Assembly: GCF_044755465.1 (NCBI RefSeq)
Contig: NZ_JBIVRB010000008.1
Location: 62,001 to 126,000, forward strand
Direction of reading: 5' to 3'
Source of the DNA: Peterkaempfera sp044755465
GTDB taxonomy: Bacteria; Actinomycetota; Actinomycetes; Streptomycetales; Streptomycetaceae
Length of the DNA stretch: 64,000 nucleotides
Part shown: positions 9,701 to 16,356 of the stretch, piece by piece
How positions within the stretch are numbered: position 1 is the stretch's first letter
How the letters are laid out: each line of letters starts with the position of its first letter
Translations under genes and position numbers: made by a program
Notes under the pieces: generated by a model
Seen by the model: the letters and a program-made list of their open reading frames with translations, nothing else
The model's database searches: none
What the model was told of the DNA's origin: nothing

Positions 9701-10929
9701 CGGGCGCCCTGCGCGGCCTGCTGCGGCAGCGCGTGCCCGACTACCTGGTGCCGACGCACTGGGTGGTGCTGGAGGAGCTGCCGCTCAACGGCAGCGGCAA
9801 GATCGACCGGGCGGCCCTCCCGGCGCCGTCCGCGGTCGGAGCCGAGCGGGAGTCCACCGCGCCGCGCACCCCCGGTGAGCGGGCCATGGCGGAGATCTGG
9901 GCCGAGGTGCTGGGCCTTGAGCAGGTCGGCGTGCACGACGACTTCTTCCTGATCGGCGGGCACTCGCTGGTGATCCTGCGGATCATCGCCCTGCTGCGCG
10001 AGCGCTACGGCATCGAGCTGACCGTGCGCTCCTTCATGGAACACCACACGGTCGCGGAACTGGCCTCCGCTGTGGAGTCCGGCCTGCCCGCCGCCGCGGC
10101 CCTGACCTGGCTGCGGCGGGCCGGGACCAGGCCGGTGCTGTTCTGCGTCCACCCCGGCGGCGGCAGCGCCCACTGGTACCGGCCGCTGGTCGAGGAGCTC
10201 GACCCCGATCAGCCGGTCGCCGCCTTCGCCTGGCCGGGTCTCCAGGCCGAGGACGGCGGCCCGGCGCCCTCGACCGAGCAGATGGCCGCCCGCTACCTCA
10301 CCGAGCTGCGGGCCGCCGCGCCCGAGGGCCCGTACCGGCTGTTCAGCTGGTGCGGTGGCAGCGGCATCGTCAGCGAGATGGCGCACCGGCTGGCGGCGGA
10401 GGGCGAGGAGGTGACCTTCCTGCTGCTCGACCCCGGCCTGGACAGCCACGACCGCCCGGGGCTGTGGAGCGAGTACCGGCTGATCGAGCGGTGTGTCCAG
10501 AAGCTGGAGGCGCTGGCCGCCGCACGGCCCGACGAGGACACCTCCGCGCTCCGCCAGGAGACGCTGGACCTGCTCGACCACCTGGTGGACGACGTCGATC
10601 CGGCGGTCGGGATCACCCTGCCCGAGCACGGGGCCGGCGAGGTCTGGCTGCCGTCCGCACGGATGTGGCGCGAGGTCATGGAGATGTGCCTGACCTACCG
10701 GCACCGGCGCTACGCCGGACGCCTCCAGCTCATCATCAGCGACGAGCTGGCCCAGGGCGAGCACGAGGTCGCCTCCGGGCAGTCGTTCCCGGACTACCTC
10801 GCCCGGTGGCGGGAGCTGACCGCGGAGCTGGAGGTGCACCGGGTGCCCGGGGACCACTTCGGGGTGATGAAGGCCCCGAACCTCGGCGTACTGGCCCAGG
10901 TCATCACCAGGCTGATCGACGCGGGCTGA
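3721..10929 (+). CDS. Nonribosomal peptide synthetase, C-A(Ser)-T-C-A-T-TE, terminal subunit
   Basis: This 2402-residue termination subunit reads C (HHIAFDGWS) - A - T (LGGDSMRAI) - C - A - T (IGGHSLVIL) - TE. The first A domain aligns to the code D-V-W-H-V-S-L-V-D-K, one residue from the EntF serine code, so serine is a strong call. The second C domain (nt ~6960-8260) is atypical: its core is HVECHAILDGWS, with Cys1234 replacing the first His of HHxxxDG while catalytic His1235 and DG remain. The second A domain reads roughly D-A-F-F-L-G-L-T-F-K, which resembles Val/Ile-type codes (tentative). The type I TE has WCGGS where GWSxGG is usual, giving Cys2211 as nucleophile, with Asp2237 and His2379 (GDHFG) completing the triad. 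Cys-type TEs are known for sulfazecin and obafluorin, where strained rings form. A 15-bp in-frame duplication doubles LTYRE at 8404-8433. Confidence 0.96.
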   Translation: MTDSVDRAELRNELLRRRLAGRTAPRPAKGLTRAPRTGPLPLSFAQRRLWILDRLRPDTTEYLLTAALRLRGDLDRQALHTALDGIVRQHEVLRTRYPVVDGEPVQAVDRPGPVALTELDLSALDRAAADARLAALVTSERRPVDLAEGPVFAPTLVRLSDDEHAILLTVHHIAFDGWSEEILIRELTERYSAATAGRAAASDRELPVQYADYAVWQRDRLSGELLERQLDYWREQLAGLPALELPTDRPRPPVRDAAGGQVPLTVPAETAGRLTALAREHGATPFMALLAAYALLLGRWSGQQDVAVGTPAAGRHRPEVQDLVGLFLNTVVLRTDLSGSPSFAELLRQVRESALDAYTHQELPFEQLVDELAPQRDPSRNPLFSAMLLWEDGNGSAAPAAMGGLGVERLPVGESTAKFDLTLGLAERADGSLAGAVNYASALFDRSTVERFAARFTRLLEMAVAAPDTPVEQLEILPAEEQHLLLRQWNATGRKYRPGTLPLFFEDQTARTPDATAVRFEGAELSYAELNLRANRLAHHLRSYGVGPESVVGVCLNRSLDLVVALLAVLKAGGAYLPLDPDYPADRLGFMLTDSGADVVITDAGLAPLVAGHARFLVDITEELPDRWTHDPVFAAAPEHTAYVIYTSGSTGRPKGVLIEHRAIVNRLHWMQEAYRLDATDRVLQKTPYSFDVSVWEFFWPLISGATLVLARPGGHRDPAYLAELIATERITTLHFVPSMLRAFLAEPLPQLPSLRRMVCSGEALTADLVTAVAERIGCELHNLYGPTEAAVDVTTTRCEPGLPVTIGRPIANTRTYIVDGGLRPLPIGAPGELLLGGVQLARGYLNRPELTADRFVPDPFATEPGGRLYRTGDLARYRADGSIEYLGRLDQQVKIRGQRVELGEIEAVLTESAEVEAAAVTVHDQQLVAHLVPADADVERVLRRVRDRLPEHMHPVHWMLLDALPLTPSGKVDRKALPVPDGSRSALAGEYVAPRSDLERTIADAFATALGTDKVGVHDSFFQLGGDSMRAIRAVGALRGLGLALAVQDVFAQQTVARLAEVAATAPAAAPQTATIGRFELLAPADRARLPEGLVDAYPMGQVQAGMVYEMLADPERNTYLNVSSFQIVDDGPFSAEALDEAVRLLLARHEILRTSFDLSGYSEPLQLVHAEVELDITVADLRGLTAEEQQEAVRRFRAEAQRTPFDVGRAPLLRYHVHLTGEREWLLTHVECHAILDGWSHHSVIAELRASYRALRDGAETGLSAPPQVRYADFIALEKQSLDSAADQEFWRQRLTGFDRLRLPADTAPAEARLPATEVRLPWRHLEAGLRTLAADTGTSLKTVLYTAHLKVLGLISGQHRFLAGAVANGRPELPGGDQVRGMYLNTVPFAVDLRRPSWRELLRSVFAEELALWPHRRYPLPAMQRAWGDGTPLVEVVFGYLDFHVLDDLKSDIGTITDDSPNEFTFDVWTFPGELRMTCRPGWVGRDRLAAIAAAYLDVLTAMATDADADPRAFRAPELDRPTVPQRTATRLPDVSVPELVAARGRPDAVALAYGDSQLTYRELTYRELDERANRLAWLLRSHGVGPETPVAVCLERGIEAVVSLLGVLKSGGYYVPLDPEYPDERIAYVLEDTRAPVLVTGPRHAHRFAGRPGLETVAVDEAWSAPADQPATAPDLRIGPDNLACLIYTSGSTGRPKGVQLSHRALVRLVEDPNYADLGADQVLLLHSPLAFDASTFELWGALCHGSRLAISPPGVTPAAELAELLDRHKVTTLFATTLLFQHMVENRPDALAGMHQVLTGGDVLSPVQLRTALEHGVTVSNLYGPTECTTFATVRRGLTAEDADRGVPIGGPVSNTYVLVVDEELLPVPFGVPGELLLGGPGLARGYLGRPELTAERFVPDPTGTRPGARLYRTGDMVRQDPDGTLHFLGRRDHQVKIRGHRVELGEVEAALSGLPPVRAAAAGVERGTDGYKQLVGYVVLDPENRVGTGALRGLLRQRVPDYLVPTHWVVLEELPLNGSGKIDRAALPAPSAVGAERESTAPRTPGERAMAEIWAEVLGLEQVGVHDDFFLIGGHSLVILRIIALLRERYGIELTVRSFMEHHTVAELASAVESGLPAAAALTWLRRAGTRPVLFCVHPGGGSAHWYRPLVEELDPDQPVAAFAWPGLQAEDGGPAPSTEQMAARYLTELRAAAPEGPYRLFSWCGGSGIVSEMAHRLAAEGEEVTFLLLDPGLDSHDRPGLWSEYRLIERCVQKLEALAAARPDEDTSALRQETLDLLDHLVDDVDPAVGITLPEHGAGEVWLPSARMWREVMEMCLTYRHRRYAGRLQLIISDELAQGEHEVASGQSFPDYLARWRELTAELEVHRVPGDHFGVMKAPNLGVLAQVITRLIDAG

Positions 10930-11004
10930 CCCCGGCCCGGCACCACGGGTGGTGGGACGCCGACGGCGGCCCACCACCTCGGCGTTCCCCGGAGGCCACG
11001 GCGG

Positions 11005-11063
11005 CCGCACCGCCGAACGGGCCGGGTCCTGCTGGTCGGGACCCGGCCCGTTCGGCGGTGCGG
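11005..11063. terminator. Very strong hairpin between convergent NRPS and lanB-like operons
   Basis: A perfect 25-bp inverted repeat (11005-11029 and 11039-11063) encloses a 9-nt loop. It lies 75 nt after the NRPS stop codon and about 185 nt before the end of the convergent minus-strand operon. No long T-run follows on either strand, as is common for high-GC actinomycete terminators. With the second hairpin at 11200-11233 and a 13-bp repeat between them, it accounts for the gene-free stretch 10930-11247, in which I see no credible gene. Confidence 0.75.
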
Positions 11064-11100
11064 TGTGTGCAGCTCCTCCGGCTCGGGCCAGGTCGCTGCC

Positions 11101-11139
11101 GGGACTCGTTACCGGGACTCGCTGTCGGGACTCGCTGTC
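11101..11139. repeat. 13-bp tandem repeat, three copies
   Basis: Three head-to-tail 13-bp units start with GGGACTCG (the first ends TTACC, the next two CTGTC). They lie between the two terminator hairpins. No coding function is visible. Confidence 0.8.
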
Positions 11140-11199
11140 GGGGCGGGAACGGGCCCGCTGCCGGATGAGCTGGCCGGCGGGCGGGCCGCGCGCACGAAA

Positions 11200-11233
11200 G
11201 CACCGCCCAGGGAGTCGACTCCCTGAGCGGTGC
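11200..11233 (-). terminator. Hairpin terminator of the minus-strand lanB-like operon
   Basis: A 16-bp inverted repeat with one mismatch (left arm begins GCACCGCC, right arm ends GCGGTGC) starts 14 nt beyond the stop codon of the minus-strand operon. On the minus strand it is followed by TTTCG. Position and structure fit a rho-independent terminator. Confidence 0.7.
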
Positions 11234-11247
11234 CCGCAGCCTTGCGG

Positions 11248-13542
11248 TCAGTCGGTGACGGCGACGATCCGCAGCTCCGAGGTGTAGGTCTCGCCCTGGT
11301 CGTCGGTGAGCCAGGACTGCTCGGGGGTGGGAAGCATCTCGGTGATCGTCATCCGCGCCGCCGGGTCCTTGCGGACGAGGCGCCGGACGGCCTTGGCCAG
11401 GATGTTCACATACACCGGGCTGTCGAAGTCGACGAAGAACGGCCGGGGCTCGGCCGGCGAGACCACGAAGACATAGCGCGGCAGCTCCTGCGTGTCCCGC
11501 CAGCGGCGGGCCCGGACGAACCGGCGGGCCTCGCTCTTCTCGTCCGCGAAGTCCAGCGCCGCACCGGTGAACCGCCAGGTCTCCCGCGCCACCACCAGGC
11601 GGTCGAGCGTCACCCTCGGGGTGTGGTCGCCCGGCGGGGCGATCAGGAAGCGGTCCATCACCAAGGTGGTCAGCACATGCGAGAAGACCTCGACCGCATC
11701 GAACACCGCTCCGTCGGGCAGCACCACCACCAGCCGGCCCGACCGCTCCTCCACCGTGGCGTCGGCGCTGAGCGCGGTGCGCGGGCGGTGCGGGTCGGCG
11801 GTGTTGTCCAGCAGGGCGACGTGGTAGTCCTGCGGCCGGACCAGCGAGTGCCTGATCCGGGTGGAGAGCCGGGACTTGTGCTCCTTGGGCAGCAGCGGCA
11901 TCAGCCGGGGCCCGGGGTGGTCGTCGTCGGTCCGGGCGAAGAGCTGCTCCGGAGCCGGGTGCTGGCTGACGAAGAGCGAGTTGCCCAGGGTGTTGGCGGC
12001 GAGGTGCAGTTCGCCGAGCACCAGCGTGAACTCGCCGCGTGCCACGGCCTCCGGGCCCTCGGCGGCGATCATCAGATCGGGGCAGATGTAGCGGGCCGCC
12101 GTCCAGCCGGCCCGCTCGGCGCCGAAGGCCTCGGCCACCCGGTCCTCGAGCAGGGCCCGGTCGAGCCGGACCCGGGTCGCCCCCTCCGGCAGGCGCAGGA
12201 TCTCCCGCCAGCGCCGCTGGAACTCCTCCTGGATGCCCTCCACCTCGGCCACCGCGGAGCCGTGCAGCACGGGCATGCAGGCGAACCAGAAGGTGGCGAG
12301 GTCCACCCGGTCCCCCGCTGCCGCCGCCGCCCGCAGCCGGTCGTAGACCTCCCGGGCCCGGCGCATCACCCCGGCGGCCAGCTCCGAGGTCAGCCACTTC
12401 GCGCTGGTCAGCAACAGGTCCAGCGGCTCCAGGGCGGCCAGCACCGTGCCACCGATCCGGGCCTGCGCGGAGCGCCGGCAGTCGGAGTAGACCACGGACC
12501 GGCAGGGCGCGGTGGTGGCGCTCTTCTCCCGCTTCGCCGCCTCGTCGGTCAGCGCCTCGAACGCCGCCTCCAGGTCCGCCAGCGCGGCCACCAGCCGCTC
12601 CGGATCGTCCGCCGCCGCGCGGACGGCGTCCCGGCCGCGCTCCAGGGCGTCCAGCCGTTCGAGCGCCTGCTCGCGTACGGCATCGTCACCGATCCGCTCC
12701 AGCCACTCGCGCAGCCGCCGCTCGGGGCGGGTGTCGGCGGGGACGTCGAGCCGCCAGGTGACCCACCGCAGCCGTACCAGCTCCCGCAGGGTCGCGGTCA
12801 CATCGGTCTGCGGCCCGACCTCCTGCTGGATGGCGCGGGCGGAACGCGTACCGTCGCACAGCCGCAGGACGTGCAGCAGCGCCGGCGCGGCCGCTCGGAC
12901 CGGGCGGCCCGGCAGCCGCACCGCCTCGGCCTCGACGCGGACGAAGGGCACCCGGCGCGGTGGGATCCACTCGCGCACCCGGGGGTCGGCCTCGACCACC
13001 TTGGCCAGCACGTCGATCGACCAGCTGGAGAAGAACACCTCGGAGGCGGACACCAGGCCGGTGCCCGGGGTGATCTCCACCCCGGGCACCGAGGGGTCCA
13101 GCCGGCCCCAGCCGACCGGGCCGAAGAAGCCGATGGTGTCGTTCTTGACGCAGAACCGCTGCCAGTAGTGCGCCATCAGCTCCTCACGCTGGCGCGCTTT
13201 GTAGGTGCGCCCCTCGGTGGCGGGGCTCCAGTTGAGGAACGGCCGGACCGCCGAGTCGAGGAGGCCCCGGTTCTGCCAGGCCACCGCGGCCCGGAACCGC
13301 CCGGACGCCGCGATCTCCTGGGCGGCCTCGGAGGTGCGGACGGCCGCCTCCTCGAACACCCCCTCGAATTCCTTCCACTGCGCTCCCGAGAGCGCGTCCC
13401 GGGGGCCGAACTTGTCGGCGGCCGCCGCCAGGCCCTCCGGTGCCAGCCGGAGCACGCCGGCCGCCGGGAAGCCGGGGCCGCGCACGGCGATCTGGTCCCA
13501 CAGCCGCCAACGCGGGCTCAGAGGTAGGGAGTTGTCGCTCAT
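11248..13542 (-). CDS. Small LanB-like protein (lantibiotic dehydratase N-terminal / PEARL-type), copy 1
   Basis: The 764-residue protein has the hallmark RFCVKNDTIGFFGPVGWG block (around residues 120-140) of the lantibiotic dehydratase N-terminal (tRNA-dependent glutamylation) family. It ends with the FFVDFDSPVYVNILAK and WLTDDQGETYTSEL region that closes that domain. A full LanB is about 1000 residues and carries a C-terminal elimination domain; that part is absent. Such short LanBs are either split glutamylating enzymes or peptide aminoacyl-tRNA ligases (PEARLs), which use aminoacyl-tRNA to extend a carboxyl terminus. No elimination partner, LanC or scaffold peptide lies in this operon. 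It is the last gene of the minus-strand operon, 12 nt after the carrier-protein gene, and a clear paralogue of the protein at 16353-18695. A tRNA-dependent role on carrier-bound substrate is my inference. Confidence 0.88.
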   Translation of the reverse strand: MSDNSLPLSPRWRLWDQIAVRGPGFPAAGVLRLAPEGLAAAADKFGPRDALSGAQWKEFEGVFEEAAVRTSEAAQEIAASGRFRAAVAWQNRGLLDSAVRPFLNWSPATEGRTYKARQREELMAHYWQRFCVKNDTIGFFGPVGWGRLDPSVPGVEITPGTGLVSASEVFFSSWSIDVLAKVVEADPRVREWIPPRRVPFVRVEAEAVRLPGRPVRAAAPALLHVLRLCDGTRSARAIQQEVGPQTDVTATLRELVRLRWVTWRLDVPADTRPERRLREWLERIGDDAVREQALERLDALERGRDAVRAAADDPERLVAALADLEAAFEALTDEAAKREKSATTAPCRSVVYSDCRRSAQARIGGTVLAALEPLDLLLTSAKWLTSELAAGVMRRAREVYDRLRAAAAAGDRVDLATFWFACMPVLHGSAVAEVEGIQEEFQRRWREILRLPEGATRVRLDRALLEDRVAEAFGAERAGWTAARYICPDLMIAAEGPEAVARGEFTLVLGELHLAANTLGNSLFVSQHPAPEQLFARTDDDHPGPRLMPLLPKEHKSRLSTRIRHSLVRPQDYHVALLDNTADPHRPRTALSADATVEERSGRLVVVLPDGAVFDAVEVFSHVLTTLVMDRFLIAPPGDHTPRVTLDRLVVARETWRFTGAALDFADEKSEARRFVRARRWRDTQELPRYVFVVSPAEPRPFFVDFDSPVYVNILAKAVRRLVRKDPAARMTITEMLPTPEQSWLTDDQGETYTSELRIVAVTD

Positions 13543-13554
13543 GGCACTCCGCTC

Positions 13555-13818
13555 CTAGGCCAGCGCGGCGGCTTCGGCGGCCAGGTCATCGATGATGACC
13601 GCCGCGAGCTCCGACGGGGACGGGTAGGTGAAGACCAGCGCGACGGCGAGTTCGACGCCGACCAGCTCCTGTAGCCGGTCGATGATCTGGAAGGCGGAGA
13701 GCGAGTCGCCGCCCGCCTCGAAGAAGTCGCTCTCGGCGTCGAGACCGTCGTCGCCGAGCGTCTCCCGGTAGAAACCGGCGACGCGCTCGGTGAGTTCGGC
13801 GGCGTCGATGGTGATCAT
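13555..13818 (-). CDS. Free-standing peptidyl carrier protein
   Basis: An 87-residue acidic protein carries the phosphopantetheine attachment motif FFEAGGDSLSAFQI, with Ser39 as the attachment site. Length and motif are those of a discrete PCP/ACP. It sits between the PLP-enzyme gene (94 nt upstream) and the first LanB-like gene (12 nt downstream). A free-standing A domain lies two genes upstream, so the likely job is to hold the amino acid activated by that A domain, either for modification or as acceptor for the LanB-like enzymes (inference). The ATG is preceded by AAGGGAAACG. Confidence 0.92.
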   Translation of the reverse strand: MITIDAAELTERVAGFYRETLGDDGLDAESDFFEAGGDSLSAFQIIDRLQELVGVELAVALVFTYPSPSELAAVIIDDLAAEAAALA

Positions 13819-13912
13819 GTCGTTTCCCTTCGATGGTGAGTGATGGACGACCCGGGGCCCGCTCCGTCGGACCGCGCCGGGCGCTGATCCGCTGTGCTCC
13901 GCAAGAGCGGCC

Positions 13913-14833
13913 CTAGTGGGCGGCCAGCGCCGCCGTGGTGTTGCCGCCGGAGACGATGACGGCGGCGGTGCCGGTGGCTTCGGTCTGGAGGGCTCCGGCG
14001 AGGGCGACGCTGCCGCTCGGCTCCGCCTCGATCCCGGCGCGGCGCAGCAGCTCCATGGCGCGGACGACCGCCTCGTCCGAGACGGCGATCAGTGCGTCCA
14101 CCCTCCGCCGGACGATCGGGAAGGTCACCTCGCCGGGGCGCTGGCCGCGCAGCCCGTCCGCGACGGTGTCGCACGGCGGCAGCTCGACGGGGCGCCCGGC
14201 GGCGATCGAGCGGGCGTAGCGGGGGACGCGGTCCGGCTCGACGCCGACGATCCGTACCGGGCCGGGCAGTCGGGCCGCCGCGAGGCACACGCCCGCGAGC
14301 AGACCGCCGCCGCCGGCCGGGACATAGATCGTGTCGGTCTCCGGAGCGTCCTGGAGGATCTCCAGGCCGACCGTGCCCTGTCCGGCGACGACCAGCTCAT
14401 GGTCCGAGGAGGGGATGAACTCCGCGCCGGTCCGGACCGCCAGCTCCTGGGCGCACCGCTCGCGTTCGGCGACACCGCCGGGCACCCGGACGACCTGGCC
14501 GCCCAGCCGGCGGATGGCGTGCTCCTTGGCCTCGCTGGCTCCGGCGGCCATCACCACGGTGACCCGCACGCCGAGGGTGCGGCTGAGCGCGGCCACCGCG
14601 ATGCCGTGGTTCCCGGACGAGCCGGTGACGATCTCCCGGGCTCCCAGGGCGAGCATCGCGTTGGCGGCGCCGCGCAGCTTGAACGAGCCGCTGCGCTGGA
14701 GGTGTTCGGCCTTGAACAGCAGGCCGGGCAGGGCGGCGGAGCGGAGCAGCGGGGTCCGCCGCACATGGGGCGCGATCCGCTCGGCCGCGCTGAGCACGTC
14801 CGCCGGGCCGAGCCGGACGCCGGCGGCCGTCAT
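13913..14833 (-). CDS. PLP-dependent ammonia-lyase / serine-threonine dehydratase-like enzyme (fold type II)
   Basis: The 306-residue protein has the landmarks of the threonine dehydratase/serine racemase family: SFKLRGAAN with the Schiff-base lysine near residue 52, the SSGNHG phosphate/substrate loop, the GGGGLLAG PLP-phosphate loop and a C-terminal VSGGN. There is no C-terminal ACT regulatory domain, which argues against a feedback-controlled isoleucine-pathway enzyme. Its ATG overlaps the stop of the A-domain gene (ATGA), tying it to the pathway. Possible jobs are deamination or racemisation of Ser/Thr, or beta-replacement to make a diamino acid; the sequence alone does not decide. It is not an obvious SbnA-type (cysteine synthase-like) diaminopropionate enzyme. 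Confidence 0.85.
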   Translation of the reverse strand: MTAAGVRLGPADVLSAAERIAPHVRRTPLLRSAALPGLLFKAEHLQRSGSFKLRGAANAMLALGAREIVTGSSGNHGIAVAALSRTLGVRVTVVMAAGASEAKEHAIRRLGGQVVRVPGGVAERERCAQELAVRTGAEFIPSSDHELVVAGQGTVGLEILQDAPETDTIYVPAGGGGLLAGVCLAAARLPGPVRIVGVEPDRVPRYARSIAAGRPVELPPCDTVADGLRGQRPGEVTFPIVRRRVDALIAVSDEAVVRAMELLRRAGIEAEPSGSVALAGALQTEATGTAAVIVSGGNTTAALAAH

Positions 14834-16356
14834 GACGCGGGCTCCGCGACGGGCCGGGCGCGGCGCAGCAGCGCGGCGCGGTCGGCCTTGCCGCTGTGGG
14901 TGACGGGCAGCCGCTCGATCCGGGTGAACCGCCTCGGCATCATGTACGGGGGCAGGGTGGTGGCCAGGTGGGCGCGGAGGGCGGCGTCACCGACACCGTC
15001 CAGCGGGCCGGTGACGTGGGCGCTCAGCCAGACCCTTCCCCGGTCGTCGGTCTCGGCGATGACCGCCGCGCCGGTGATCCGGGGGTGGCCGAGCAGTGCG
15101 CCCTCGATCTCCGCCGGATCGACCCGGTAGCCGCGGATCTTGATCTGGCGGTCGGCCCGGCCGAGGTACTCCACGGTGCCGTCGGGCCACCGCCGGGCGA
15201 GGTCGCCGGTGCGGTACATCCGGGCACCCGGTGCGCCGTACGGGTCGGGCAGGAAGCGGTCGGCCGTCCGGCCGGGCCGGCCGCCGTAGCCGCGCGCGAC
15301 GCCCAGGCCGCCGATGTGGATCTCGCCGACGGAGCCCTCGGGCACCGGGTGCAGCCGCTGGTCGAGCAGGTGGACGGTGGTGCCCTCGATCGGTGTGCCG
15401 ACCGGGTCGGCGGAGGTGCCGGGGTCGGCGGGCACCTCGTAGCGGGTGGTGGTCATGGTGCATTCGGTGGGCCCGTACTGGTTGACCAGCCGACCGGTCA
15501 GCAGGCTCCGGCCGCCGGCGGCGAGGAAGGGCCGCAGGGACTCCCCGCTGCACGCCAGCAGGCGGATGCCGCGCAGCCGTTCGGCGGCGTCGGGGTGCTG
15601 GGCCAGGAAGGTGAGGAAGGAGGGCGTGGTGCTCAGGATGGTGTCGACGCCGTACTCGTCGAGGACCTGGGTGAGGGCGTCGGCGCGCATCAGCCGGGCG
15701 CGCCGCACCAGGACGAGCCGTCCGCCGGCGGCCAGCGGTGCGAAGGTGTCGCGGATGGAGGCGTCGTAGCCGAGCGGGGCGAGTTGGAGGGCGATGGTGT
15801 CGGGGCCGAGCCCGTTGTCGCGGACGACCGAGCGGAGGTAGGAGGACAGACCGCGGTGTTCGATCAGCACCGGGTTGGGTGTGCCGGTCGAGCCGGAGGT
15901 GTGGCTGACGTAGGCGAGGGCGTGCGGATGGAGGTCGGGGTCGGGCAGCGGGGTGGCGTCCGGTTCGGGTGGCCGGTCGAGCAGCACCGTCGGGCCGTCG
16001 ACGGGCAGCGCGAGCCGTTCCGCGAGTGCGCTGCGGGTGAGCAGGCAGCGTGCTCCGCCGCCGGTGGCGAGGGCTGCCAGCCGGGGGGCGGGCAGGTCGA
16101 TGTCCAGGGTGAGGAAGGCGCCGCCGGCACGGGCCACCGCGGCCATGGCCACCACCGCGTCGACGCCGCGCTCGACGGCGACCGCGCAGACCTGCTCGGG
16201 CCCGAGTCCGGCGGCGCGCAGCTGCCGCGCGAGCTGCTCGATCCGCTCGGCCAGCTCCCCGTAGCCGACCTGGTCCTCGTCGGTGACGATCGCGATGGCG
16301 TGCGGGTCGCGGGCGGCCTGGGCCAGCAGGTCGTCCGCGAAGGTGGGGCTGGTCAT
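14830..16356 (-). CDS. Free-standing amino-acid adenylation domain
   Basis: This 508-residue protein is a single complete A domain with no attached C or T domain. Motifs present: HTSGSTGTPNPV (A3; the usual PKG is PNP), NQYGPTE (A5), YRTGDLARR (A7), GRADRQIKIRGYRV (A8) and SGKADR (A10, with the catalytic Lys). Hand alignment gives D-A-R-S-A-S-Q-M-T-K, which I cannot match to a known substrate; Asp235 supports an alpha-amino acid. Start and stop each overlap the neighbouring genes by ATGA, so it is tightly coupled to the LanB-like gene upstream and the PLP-enzyme gene downstream. The carrier protein at 13555-13818 is its obvious partner. Confidence 0.92.
   Translation of the reverse strand: MTSPTFADDLLAQAARDPHAIAIVTDEDQVGYGELAERIEQLARQLRAAGLGPEQVCAVAVERGVDAVVAMAAVARAGGAFLTLDIDLPAPRLAALATGGGARCLLTRSALAERLALPVDGPTVLLDRPPEPDATPLPDPDLHPHALAYVSHTSGSTGTPNPVLIEHRGLSSYLRSVVRDNGLGPDTIALQLAPLGYDASIRDTFAPLAAGGRLVLVRRARLMRADALTQVLDEYGVDTILSTTPSFLTFLAQHPDAAERLRGIRLLACSGESLRPFLAAGGRSLLTGRLVNQYGPTECTMTTTRYEVPADPGTSADPVGTPIEGTTVHLLDQRLHPVPEGSVGEIHIGGLGVARGYGGRPGRTADRFLPDPYGAPGARMYRTGDLARRWPDGTVEYLGRADRQIKIRGYRVDPAEIEGALLGHPRITGAAVIAETDDRGRVWLSAHVTGPLDGVGDAALRAHLATTLPPYMMPRRFTRIERLPVTHSGKADRAALLRRARPVAEPAS

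Noticed and set aside
11230..13527. Plus-strand frame opposite the first LanB-like gene
   Set aside because: It is antisense to a well-supported gene and has the same low-complexity composition as other shadow frames.
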